A stretch of 64,000 nucleotides of DNA from Theocolax elegans. Taxonomy: Eukaryota; Arthropoda; Insecta; Hymenoptera; Cerocephalidae. The notes under the pieces were generated by a model. The model made no database searches and was not told the DNA's origin. It worked only from the letters and a program-made list of their open reading frames with translations. The position numbers and the translations under genes were made by a program. Of the stretch, positions 11,210-22,700 are shown piece by piece. Within the stretch, counting starts at the first letter, position 1, and every line of letters starts with the position of its first letter. The stretch is taken from the NCBI GenBank assembly GCA_026168455.1, contig CM047426.1:27401058-27465057 (forward strand), written 5' to 3'.

Positions 11210-11640
11210 TTAAAATAGAAGTTTCAATTTATGACTTTGTTCACTGAGTTTTTCACTTGACAAATTCATCAATTTAAACATAAAGTACATATAGGTACCA
11301 TACACTACTCTAAATATACTACCAAAGAAGGCACCCGATAACACATCTTTGGGACCTAAATTAAATTTATATAATGCTCCAGTAACCATTCCACCAGCTG
11401 CATAATAAAAAAAACAAAGCTTCATACAAATGAATTTCTTCAAAAATTAACAAATTTAAACAATATACATGAATGCTGCTCTATATCGAATAAATAAATT
11501 ATATTGTTTCATATAGACTAATTTAAATTGTACAATATTTTATCACATTTACTTACCTTTACTGTCCAAAATATACGTCCCATTAATATGTTTTACCAAA
11601 TATTCTTTAGAAGGAACATTAATGTAAAAAAAAACTATAT
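11210..11640 (-). pseudogene. TIMMDC1-like terminal exon(s), probably a gene fragment
   Basis: TIMMDC1 is a Tim17/22/23-family inner-membrane protein that helps assemble mitochondrial complex I. The minus-strand exon 11210-11401 has a TTTTTTTTATTATGCAG acceptor and reads AGGMVTGALYKFNLGPKDVL, then GAFFGSIF, then a divergent tail ending in LKLLF and a stop. The AGGMVTGALYKFNLGP part is the family's last glycine-rich membrane segment; the tail after SIF diverges and is short. Upstream, about 11556-11640, an open segment reading INVPSKEYLVKHINGTYIL ends at an AAAG/GTAAGT donor whose phase fits the exon. It aligns only loosely with the family, and no clear acceptor was seen. No earlier exons were found. 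A diverged functional paralogue is possible but less likely than a captured or duplicated fragment. Confidence 0.55.
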
Positions 11641-12080
11641 GGTTTTATAAAACATATGTAAATTATGTATATATGTATTTTTTCACATCACGTTACAAAA
11701 ATGTGTTTCCTATTACTTCTTTCTTGCCAAATTTTTTTTTTTAAATTTTTGAGATATTTGAGGAACAACACTTTTCTCTTCAATACATTGATATTCAGAA
11801 TATTAGAATAATATCTAAAATTTAACATCTATAAATACATTTTAAATTTATTATTAGAACATATATGTATATGCAAAATATAATTCTGCATACTGTAATT
11901 GCAATTCTAATTTTTATTATTATTATTTTATATAATAACAAAAACCACCAACGGTGCGAGCGCGAAGCGCCAGCTATAGCTCGACGGCCTCCCTAGTATG
12001 TTAATGTTAATATTATATCTGAAGTATGACAGTCCCAAGCCTGTTTAATAGCAGGGGAAATGTGAAAAATTCCAAACCAT

Positions 12081-12811
12081 TTAAATTTTTACAGGATTAT
12101 TCGCGATAAGTTCTTTTTGTTCCTCGTAATTCAAAACTGCGGGTTTTAAACTAAAATGTTTTACGCGTGTGGGAGTAATTATTGTGTCCTTGTTCGTCTT
12201 CACTAACTTCGGAAATAGAAAGATCAGTTGGAAAAAAAGGGTCTCTATATTCAAAATCGCGAGGTATTTTATAGATAATGAAATATTTGCTGCACTTTTT
12301 TCTAGTCTATCCTTTAAATAATTTATTTCTTTTGTCAAATTTTGCACTGTTTCCCTAGGAGTTTTAGTTAAATCGAGAGTATCGAGAGTCTGAACTTTTT
12401 CTTTGTATAAATTTAATAATATCACACATAGAAAATTCTAAACTCGTGTTTCTTTGTTTATTTACATAACAATCAGTATTTTTAGGCGAACCTGACATTT
12501 TACTTCTAAACACATTATTCCTTTAATCCTTTTTTTCTCTCTCAAAAATGTGAGTTTCCCGGCCGATGCACCAAATTTATTATAATAATTAATACAATCT
12601 GTCACGTCCAGACTTGCACCAATCACTATAAAAAATATTACAAGAAGGCAAATGGTTAATAAACCATTCGCGTTCCTTTCGCTCTTGTTTGACTAGGACT
12701 AGCCTTACGTCTCCGGGAGTAGCGAGCGAAGTTATTTTGAGAGTAGAGATGCAGGATATAATGAGGGATAAATAAAAATATATGTTATTTTCGTATTAAT
12801 TATGCATTATT
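12081..12811 (-). mobile_element. Truncated LTR retrotransposon, BEL/Pao type: LTR, primer site, gag start
   Basis: On the minus strand a primer-binding site at 12573-12556 is complementary to the 3' end of insect tRNA-Gly(GCC) with its CCA, a primer used by BEL/Pao elements. The sequence right of it, about 12574 to the gap, is the likely 5' LTR. Downstream, an ATG at 12498 opens a short frame (MSGSPKNTDCYVNKQ) that stops at 12364. An overlapping frame to 12081 continues with a lysine-rich, coiled-coil-like stretch (TKEINYLKDRLEKSAANIS), which looks like a frameshifted gag start. No protease, reverse transcriptase or integrase is present. The far end is unclear, and the LTR runs into the assembly gap. 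Confidence 0.6.
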
Positions 12812-12911
12812 NNNNNNNNNNNNNNNNNNNNNNNNNNNNNNNNNNNNNNNNNNNNNNNNNNNNNNNNNNNNNNNNNNNNNNNNNNNNNNNNNNNNNNNNN
12901 NNNNNNNNNNN
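12812..12911. other. Assembly gap (100 N)
   Basis: Exactly 100 undetermined bases, a conventional placeholder size, so the true distance is unknown. It lies between an LTR on the left and a long palindrome on the right, both of which typically break assemblies. Confidence 0.99.
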
Positions 12912-13313
12912 GACTAAAATCCCTAAAAGGTAAATAAAAGAAATTACTTAATTTTTAATGTTAATAATACGATATAATTAAATTATTTTAAATGAATGCA
13001 ATATTTATTACTTATTAATAAAACTTTTAATTTCAGCATTAACATTATAGTTTACTTGAATAAACAATTTTTGTATCTATTTAAATAAAATATTTAAAAA
13101 AATTTAATTTTTTTAAAAAGTTGATGTAAAAATATTTTGTTTAAATAGATACAAAAATTGTTTATTCAAGTAAACTATAATGTTAATGCTGAAATTAAAA
13201 GTTTTATTAATAAGTAATAAATATTGCATTCATTTAAAATAATTTAATTATATCGTATTATTAACATTAAAAATTAAGTAATTTCTTTTATTTACCTTTT
13301 AGGGATTTTAGTC
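12912..13313. repeat. Long near-perfect palindrome (184-bp arms)
   Basis: The arm 12912-13095 is the reverse complement of 13130-13313, with about one mismatch seen, around a 34-bp AT-rich spacer. The right arm ends in GATTTTAGTC followed by TTACTGAATAAAG, whereas the left arm begins directly at the gap. It could be a foldback transposon or a long-TIR element. It could also be an assembly artefact in which one arm was copied from the other strand at the gap edge. Confidence 0.9.
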
Positions 13314-14110
13314 TTACTGAATAAAGTCCCGGGTTCGATAGAATTATTTTGACACTTTTTAAAACATCATTCTATAAAATTACCAAACCTTATTGTCACC
13401 TTCGTCGAGACGAATCAATTGTGCAGGTAAAGTTATGTTAAAACTCTAATATTTAATTTCTTTATGTGTGTAAATACAACTCTTGTTATTATTCAAATAC
13501 GTGCTTATGAGTGCGATTCAAATAAATTAAGATTATTTGCGTCCCAATATTAATTATATTTAATAATTTTTAAATCTATTTAAAATTTATCGTCAAGATC
13601 AATAGTCTTGGCTATTTAATATTGGTCTTGACTTGATCTTGCTTTCTTATGTCTTGTCTTGAATATTGTCTCGAAATCCGATACAAGACAAGACAATATC
13701 AATATTATTCTTGGTATCTTGCGAAGCCCTAGCAAAAGGTAAATCAAGAAAAAGCACTTATATTTGTATTTAATTTAGGTATCACTATATCTGATCGTAA
13801 TAAAGCTCGGAATTATAAATTTAAAGAAATATGACGAAGACACCGCGTGTAAAACGTAACTAAATGCAAAACGTCGATACGCCGGTTTCTTCAATATATA
13901 ACTATATCTGTGTATCATATATACATTTGACTTTATCATCCGAGATAAAAAATAATCTGAATTTCAATAGTAAGAGTCGCGGGGTCCAGCAAGTTGAATG
14001 AAAAGATTCATTAGAGGCCGAAGCAATTACCTCGTCTCCCTTTTATTTTTAGTCTCATTTCATTAACTAAATAATAACAAGCATCGTAGCAGACTGCGCC
14101 TAAGCGCTTT
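13314..14110. other. AT-rich stretch without recognised gene
   Basis: Nothing coding was recognised. At 13590-13730 there is a local imperfect repeat built on CTTGA/TCTTG words. No splice-bounded open exon was found on either strand. Confidence 0.5.
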
Positions 14111-14189
14111 TACTCCGAAAAAGAAAGAGAGTATGAAGGATGGGTAGTAGCGGGTTGGCGCGGGGTTGGCGGGGCTGGAGGAAAGCGCG

Positions 14190-14230
14190 GTATGTATATA
14201 AACGGCGAATGTTCAACGAGCATCAGCGAA
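14190..14230 (+). promoter_or_regulatory. Possible TATA-type core promoter (weak)
   Basis: TATATAAAC at about 14195 follows a G-rich tract (14140-14185). About 15-25 bp downstream come TTCAACGAG and ATCAGCG, which could serve as initiator sequences. The location is just downstream of the first coding exon of the minus-strand FERM gene, so this would be an antisense intronic start. No coding exon that it would drive was recognised. Confidence 0.2.
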
Positions 14231-14568
14231 CAATTAAAAGCGGAAAAGCTCTTCGAAAGATTTTCCCTGCTTTACGTGACAAATTAAAGGAAATTCTTTT
14301 TGAGAATAAATGTCTTTTGATCATCCCCGAAGGCACGATATATGTATAGGACGAGCGGCGTTTGACAAAGGACGCGTAAATAGTCGAACCCTTTGTCGCC
14401 TCGGGATTTATTCGACGAGGTCCCAATTAGCTTGGCCGAAAGATCGTTTACCCACAATAAGCCGAATTGTACGAACGTGGTAAACGCTGTAATACCTAAC
14501 ATTGATAAGACGATGTGTAAAATGATGGATGGGTGCAGTGTGTAATCTGCATTGAAAATGTAACTTAC

Positions 14569-14785
14569 GAGAACATCCTGAAGAAGTTCGTGTTCATCGA
14601 GTAGGATGACCTTGCAGTGAAGGAGTCGGGGCCTGCGATTACCGGAAGGCCTCAGTCCCGGGCAAAGCCAGTCGACGACCATCTCTCAGTGTCGCGTGCA
14701 ATCCCCGCGCCTCCTTATCCTCCTAGACTCGTTTCTCGTGTTGGATCCTTCCTGTTTCCTAGGCCTCATGACGGGCCGACATTCT
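14569..14785 (-). CDS. FERM-domain protein, first coding exon (band 4.1-like 4 type)
   Basis: Coding starts at ATG 14682-14680, with an in-frame TGA two codons upstream, and runs 38 codons to the CTC/GTAAGT donor at 14569 in phase 0. The part upstream to 14785 is 5' UTR behind a strong TTTTTAATTTCAG acceptor, so at least one untranslated exon lies further right. The peptide ends LLHCKVILLDEHELLQDVL, which is the first beta strand of a FERM F1 lobe. The CxVxLLDE pattern is closest to EPB41L4A (YCEVLLLDESKL), a membrane-cytoskeleton adaptor. Other FERM proteins cannot be excluded from 38 residues. The next exon should carry the GQxLLD..HLNLxExxYFGL segment; it was not found down to position 1, so the intron exceeds 14.5 kb or the exon is hidden by the gap. 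A seven-codon upstream ORF (MSARHEA) lies at 14781-14758. Confidence 0.6.
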
Positions 14786-16490
14786 CTGAAATTAAAAATG
14801 TAGAGATAAGCAAAATGATTTTTCAATGGTTGAAATTATATCTTCTTTCGGTATGGAAAATGCGTCTATTGAGATGTTGACTTGAGTGGCTTTGATGCAA
14901 GAGAACGAGTCATCGAACCAAACCTCTTAGGATATACGTATACATCAACTTTATACTTTAAGAAATAGATAAAAATGAACTATTACTTTGCACTAAATTA
15001 TAGAATGCCTGTTACAAAAATTAGTCCTCTATTTTTGACATTTCCTTAAAAATAATCAGCAAATTTTATTGACATTTTAATATTTTACTAATCTTCATAA
15101 TTTATCACAAGTAAATAAACATTAGAAAATAAATGATTGGGAAAAATAAAAACTTTGTATATCTTATTCTCTAATTCTTAGGAAGTGTGAAAAGTCATTC
15201 CAAGCTAGTAAAATCCATCCACTCTTTTGTCGAGTGGCTCAGTTCTTACTCGCTAAGAGTGATTTTTCATTCCCTCGGTTTAGAGGGTAATTTATTTTTT
15301 GGTCAGCTCTTTTCTCTTTATTATATATAATTATACTGTTATATATCATATTTTTCTATATACAGTAAAGCACATAAATTAATGGAAATAAATCAATATG
15401 GGAATTAAACAATCATTTTTAAACTATTCATAATATTTTTTTTTAAATGATATTACAATAATGTTCCTCTAATATCAAAAATATTTATATTAGAAAAGTA
15501 TCTAGTTTTTTAATGTTTCTAAATTATGTCTGATTTAAAGCTTATTATAAAAAAATTAATACAAAACTAAATAATTAATAATAAACATATATTAAATCTA
15601 TTTTTACTTGGTAGTTTTAGTTTACATAAAAGAAACTTATTTAATGAAGTGATTTCAAAATCAATGGTGTAAACATAATTAAATTATAAGAATGAAATCT
15701 TACTTTACTCGTCATTAAAACTTGTGAAATAAATGGCTTTAGTTAGAATGTTCAATAAAATATCATAAAGACAACTCCACAAATATCAACACTGTGATAA
15801 ACTTTTTATTTATCACCCTCTAATGAAATTGATAAAGCAATATCTGCGTTAATCAACATTAGAACCCCCTGCACAGATAAACCAAATTTATGTTGTTACT
15901 TTGAAAACGACTGATCGTTAATTAACAATCATATAATATATTGTCAATAAAAGTTATTATAAATTATATTAAAAGAAAATATTATATTAAATTTAAATCC
16001 ACAATAGTGATAGTTAACGATACACCTTCAATGTAATAATATTAATATTATCCCTTTTAAACAAGACATGAATGAAAATGTGTTCTATTTCTTACTCTAA
16101 AATTATGTTTAGTAAAATTACAAACTAAGATTATGTTGTTTACAAATGTTTCTAATGTAGAAAACTTTTCATGTAGAAATTTATAATTTCCTAATCTTTC
16201 ATGCGGAAACTTTTAATTCCTAAAATCTTAAGCGCAAGAATTTATAATTTTCAACTTTTTCAACAAGAATAATTATATGGTTTTGATGAATGAAAATCCC
16301 TAGAGCAAGGGTAATATGTTGCGTGCTTAATTTCTTGTGAACGAATGTACATTACAATTACAAATGAATGCGAAACTGAACCGTCACAGGACACAGAAAA
16401 TAATTAAAATACTACCACACACAGACACACACATACATAAATATATGCTTTACGAATTTAAATTTTAGTTTCTCGAATTATCTTAAAGGA
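14786..16490. other. AT-rich intron-like stretch
   Basis: No exon, RNA gene or clear repeat was recognised. It is presumed to be part of the 5' UTR intron of the FERM gene, since the acceptor at its left edge implies an upstream non-coding exon. Confidence 0.5.
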
Positions 16491-16492
16491 AT

Positions 16493-16705
16493 ATTTCTCG
16501 ATCTTGGTGAATAAACCATACCTTTAATTAGATGGTGACGTTTCGATAACTTTTCGTCATCCTCTTCAGGCTATACTACTCGTCAATGTATTAGTATTGC
16601 CAATGTAAGTAGTATATCCTAAAGAGGATGACGAAAAGTTATCGAAATGTTACCATCTAATTAAAAGTATGGTTTATTCACCAAGATCGAGAAATATTCC
16701 TTTAA
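16493..16705. mobile_element. TTAA-flanked full-length hairpin element (213 bp)
   Basis: The element is bounded by TTAA on both sides and begins TTAAAGGAATATTTCTCGAT. Almost the whole length is one inverted repeat: arms of about 93 bp differ at only four or so positions, around a loop of about 25 bp. Internal blocks are GTGAATAAACCATAC and GATGACGAAAAGTTATCG. TTAA target duplications are typical of piggyBac-type insertion. It is non-coding, and its close arm identity suggests recent insertion or maintained structure. Confidence 0.8.
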
Positions 16706-19700
16706 AATAAAATTATGCGTGGATGATAAAGATACATCTATATGAATTCTCGAATGATCGATCTTCTTTACTGGATTTTTTCTAATTAAAAGTTGCAACA
16801 ACCATAAGAATACTTTTTTACAATTGTTTTTTTTTAATCCATTTAATTTTCGTTAAGAATATTCGATGGTGTCTTGCCATGCGTAGAAGGAATGTCATAC
16901 CCGAGGTTATACCTCTCGCCGCACACATGATTGATTATTGTCCCATCAAACTTCTCCGCGCGACCGACAAACTCGAGTTTTTGTTTATACGTTTTCATTG
17001 ATTTCTCTACAATTTTTCATCAATCGTTCTTTAACAGCCAAATTACGTTTACTTCCGAGTCTCCGTGTAAGCATAAGGAGTCAACTTCTCTATCGCATAT
17101 CTTTAAAATTTGTCCATATCTTAAATTTTATGTGACCATTGAATAATATTGAATATCTTTAAGGTAAATGTGTAATGTGAGTGTTTCCCATTGTCAAGGC
17201 AACGAAACCATTTTATTAAATATTATACAGCCGAAAAGGGGGTGCCAAAGTCAATATTCCTACCTTGAAAACTGAGTTAAACAAAGAATGAAATTATAAT
17301 TTATATAATATGATATTATTGGAAAAAGTAGGAGAATACGCGCATTTAAAAATGTCAGACTAAATGCAAACGAGTTTATCTCAGTCATACAACTGTGGCA
17401 CAGGTTTAATAGTTAAATGTTACATAAAATTATAAAGAAAAAATGTAAAATAATCCTTTGTTTTAATTATAATATAATTCTTTATCAAGTTTGATGAATT
17501 TATTAGCTTTTGCTACTTCGTTAAGAAAGCTTAGTCTAATTTTTCGACATGCTAAAAACATGCTATAAGTACGTTTTGACATCTTTATAGAGGCACACAT
17601 TATCATTTGACTTGGGTAGGTAGTTTTCTCGATTTCTGAATTCAGGAAAAAAAAATTTGTTTTTGGATCTACAAATTCTATTTTTTTATAGTCAATTTTC
17701 AGGTTTTGAAAAATTTGAATATTGCAAATAATATTTTTTAGTTAGACTACTGTCTCTAGTAGTTTACAAGTTATTACGATAAAACTATTTTTTCTTTCAA
17801 TTTGTTGTAAAAATTCGAAGTACTTAATTGTATTAACTAATTTTTGATACAAAAAATAAAAGCAGAGAAAAATGCGTTTTTTATTTTAAACTCTTTTGGT
17901 TATAAAAATCTACTTGATATTTTAGGAATAGGTAGTTTTAATGGTAACATGATCTATAAATTTGTTTAGCTGAATTACTTGTATTTAGTAAAGTAAGTAA
18001 TTAAGCATTATATATTTTTTAACAAAATTTTTGAGTGTTCATATCTTTGAAAGTAGTGGCTTAAACTAGTTAGAGAAAATCGTGGTAATAGAACATAATA
18101 GGGGATACTCCTGTAAAATTTTCAGAATATTTTAGTGAGTGGTACTTGAGAAAAAAATTATAATAGAGAAGGTTGTAACATCTATATTCATATTTATTCG
18201 AGTTTTTATTAGTTTGATCTTAATAATTATGTGTGGTGATGTTCATAAACGTGTGTGATTCTAAATACTGTATTTTTGCTATACATAACTCTGGGAAATG
18301 CATTAATCTGTATAAGAGCAGATGGATTTTAAAACTTTATTTTGTCACAATGTATGTTTTTGTCTGAAAAACTGGTATCAATATAACATTTAAATTATGT
18401 GATACAAATTTTTAACTTTTTTTAATTATATTTTAAATTATTTTACAATAAACAATTAAATAAAGTTAAATTTCATATTATAATAATATATTACACATAG
18501 GATCGCTACATTAATTTTCAGGAAGTTTTAAGAGAATTTTGGAGGAAGCGCCAATCAAGTGGCAACGGTTTTTATGTTGCAGAAATTTATTTCAATTAAA
18601 TTTTTCATTTCGAACACAATATTTTCAATCTTTATTACATTTTATTACTACAATAAAAAGTCTTTATAATTCACAAACAAATGAAATACATTATTACCCG
18701 AAGATTACTTCAATAACTACAACTTACATTAAATTTGATTAATATTAAATTTTATGAATAAAACTCTACTTGTTGTACCACTATTTTTATAACATAATAA
18801 TAAATATTTTACCTCGTGTTAAAATAAAATTTTTATATTTTTAAATAAAGTACATTATTCTTTTTAAATAGTTTGTAGCATAAAAGTGAATAAAAGTGTA
18901 ATTAAATATTCGCATAATTGAAGAAAATTTGAGACCAACTAATACAAGAGACCGAATTAAAATTGCAAATCTTGGTGTATATTAACCAAAGTGGGGGTGG
19001 CGCTCGAAACGCCAAGCGGGGCAAACAGGTGCCTTCTTGCGCAAAAGTACTGTGTATCACTGTTCTTTTTTTCTTAACTGTTTAATACGAAGAAACGGTG
19101 CAAATATTACGTTATAATAAATAATCTGTGTACTTTAATATGAAATTACACAATATTTTAATAGTCACTATAATCTGAAACTTAACAGTTTGTATTAAAA
19201 GCTTTTATAATTCGAAAAAGTAAATCATTCATTTAACGCGCTCCTTTCCATTATTTAGTACATCCACTAATTCGGACAAATCGAATTACTGAAACTCATG
19301 CCGGAAAATTAACACTTGACGCGTATCCGGGCAACGTTCTCTTTTCGCATTAATAATTTAAAGAGCGAACCCATCAACTCATTTATATCATGTCGACGTC
19401 GTTTCAACGTGAAATTTTTTTCAAAAAAATTAGATCAACGCGTTTATATAAAACGTAGGACGCGAGATATAGGTGTGTAAGCTTTAATCACCCTGCAACT
19501 AATTTCTCACCAGAGAGACATTTTGAGGGTCTTGAAGAAAGTCACGGAGGAGAGGCGCGTATAATAGGTAGACGTTTTACCGTCGAGTTTACTCCGCGAT
19601 ATCATTCTTGCTTCCTCATCCGCATGTGCGCAGAATAAAAGTTTTAAGCAGCTCCGCGCGCGCTACTCGTCTTTACCGTTACGTCGTCGGGCTGTGCATT

Positions 19701-22700
19701 TACATTTCGAGCTCTATGCATGTATATACACACCTATATATACGTAGCAGCCGCGCACCACTGACTCCGGGAAGAGTATCTTTTTTTTCACGCACTTATT
19801 CTCCTCTTTTTCGGACGGTACTGTACGGTAGTGTACCAGTAGCATCTTGTCGCACGCTGCACTTATAGACACTGAGTTTTTAAGTTTTGTTATGTTATTG
19901 TCAAGTACTAGCCTTACCAACGGAGGTTCATTTTTTTTACAATATATACGTTCATGTCACTTTTCAATTGCTCGAAGGTGGATTATCGAGTTTACTTTAT
20001 TTTCTTTTATTTTATTTTATTTTATTTATTGTAACAGACAGCAAAAGGTTTTCTTTAAGTTTTAAAAATAAGGTTTCTTGTGAATATACATATTTTCAAT
20101 ATTTTTAATTTGAACTTTTAACTTGAAAATATTGTTACAGTATAGAGAAAACAGAAATTCAATATTTAACGTAAGAGCATGTGTAAAATAAGATAGTATT
20201 ACATGAGTATTACGATGCGTTAAAAGTATTTTTATGTTAGTCCTAGAAATAACTTTTAACTATATTACTAATTAGAGTCACTTTACTTTTTTTTAAGTTT
20301 AAGTGCACCATTTCAATGAATGTTATTACATACGTTGTTGGCGTTTATATTAACACTTAAACTCATTTAATCCTCTGGTGCACATTGTAGTCTATTTGTT
20401 ACATTTATTTCTTTTCTTTCTATTATTCTTTTCATTAGTGATAAAATTAAATTATTTAATAAGACAATACAAGTGCTAAAAAGTTTGATAATTAATGTAG
20501 ATTTAGATTTTAATTTACATCGTATACTTTAAACGAGGCAAATAATAACAATTGGAAAGATTACAAATATTTTGTACCAAGATAATAAAACAATTACAGA
20601 ATTTATTAGTAGAATAAGTGCAGAAAAAATTAGTAAAATAGCATTGTAAATAAATTTTTCCAAAATAATTGTAAACGTTTTATGTACTATCCGCTTTAAA
20701 AAATAAAATATTTATGTGTAGGTATCTGGGCAATTACACTTAAATTATAATATTTATAAGAATATTCAGTTGTTTACTTAAATTTAAAATGCTAAATGAA
20801 AATATAATTGATTTTATACGTTATATACTAGAAAAAAATTTAAAAGCAAAAAATTGAAAAGTTTTGGTACAATTTCTTGTCTCGTACAGCATACGATGAT
20901 AATTGGGTCTCTAGAGTAAGGGGAAAACTCTTGACACAATTTTATCCTTTTGTTTGTTATTATTTCCCGCAAACACGAATTCTAGAGCTCAACTTAGATG
21001 CTTGAACCTATCGGTTCACGAAATAATGATGAAAATTAGTAACGATGAAAATTACGAAAATCCACAACTTGGCTCAGCGTTGATAAATTCAGGAAATATA
21101 AAGTTTTATTGATCCATCTTACTATGCATAAGTCACTTACTATATTAAAAATACAAACTCAAAGTCGACTAACTTTCGTAAGTCCGAGAGATATGTAAAA
21201 TAATTCATTAGATATAATTTAAAAATAAGATTAAACGATGCATTTTCCAGTGCTTGAAACTCGGCAATTAAATTAGACAAACTAGATTTTCAAGTATTCT
21301 TAACATGAAAAATTTTTTAATTCAATTTTTAGCGGGTAAAAGTGTAGAGAAAAGGAAAAATATTTGGCTAAATTTCGAGGTTTCGAAACATTTAGACGGT
21401 TGCTCTCGCATCATTAAAATGTAAAAGGGGTACAACGCGTGCGCGATGACATAATTTAAAAACTATTTCGTACAATTTTAATTGAAAAAAAATTTAATAA
21501 CGAAGGCGAAACCCTGGGTGCTAGAGTATATGTATAAAACGAAATAAAAGTGCGTCGCCAAGCAATACGCGTCGAGGATGAGTTTTATAAAAAAAATTTC
21601 AAGTACACTCGCAGTGAAATAAATTGAAATGAAAATTCTTTAATCGTAGAAATAGGTAAAACGGAGAAAATTAAGGAATATGTATATATAAATATATGTA
21701 TGTATATGCACACACGTGGATTTTTTAGAATACGATTACCGTAAAAATCAATATACGTTTTCCTTATAATAGCAGAATACGCGAAATATCCCGATTCCAG
21801 AGACACGGAGATGGAAAAAGGAGAGAAGTGTTATATATAAAAGATATACTTGTGTGTGTGTGTGTGTGTGTACAGAAGAAGAGGTACCCTATAGGTAGGT
21901 ATAAGCGTTGATTTAAGCCCGTAAACGAGATATCCCGCGAGAGAGGAAAAAAGAGAGAAACCATCGCGCGCGCGAGGGCTCTTTTTCTCCATTCACAAGC
22001 GGTCGCCTATGAATATATTGCTTTGCGTGCTTCCTCGTGATAGCATCAGAAGTGACTGCTACGGGATGAATCGCGTCCTGCATCGATAATTATTATACTG
22101 GAATAAGAGAGGTAGGGGGAAAGCAGTGAACGAGGAAAAAGTATCTCGACGAAATCTGTTGCTTTTGTTTCTCGGTACTTTACGGTCGTGCTTCCTTTCG
22201 GACGGTTGTCGTCGCTCGGTTACGCAACCGCTATAGGTTTAATGACTTGACTCGCGCAATTGCACTTCAGTGGTTTAACTTTATTAAATACGCATAGAAT
22301 CTTTTTTGAGTAATTGTTTGACACACCGTTTCTCCGGATGAAGCGGTGTAGATACCCAGCTATTTTTTTTGCTTAATTTATGCACTACACTCAATATTTT
22401 TGTTTTAATTGTCGTAAATAAAAGAGGTATTTGATAGAAACTAAGAAATATCTATTAAGATTGAACAAAATTACAAAATATTAATTAGTTTCTAATAAAT
22501 ATTTATTTCAACTAGTCAAACAATTATTCTATTGAATTCACTAAATTTTTTTTTCTATACCGGTAAATATGAAACAGACATATTTACGTTTGATAATTTT
22601 TTTATTCATTATAAATTTAGGTACATACATGGTAATGTGCCATTTCACTTGTTGCTCTAATAACGCAAGTATTTATTAAGAATTTTATTGAAAAATTAAT

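Noticed and set aside
13320..13335. CCCGGGTTCGAT resembling a tRNA T-arm
   Set aside because: No acceptor stem, anticodon arm or D-arm could be placed around it.
14140..14349. Basic 69-codon plus frame next to the FERM exon
   Set aside because: No recognised domain; its composition follows a G-rich promoter-like tract.
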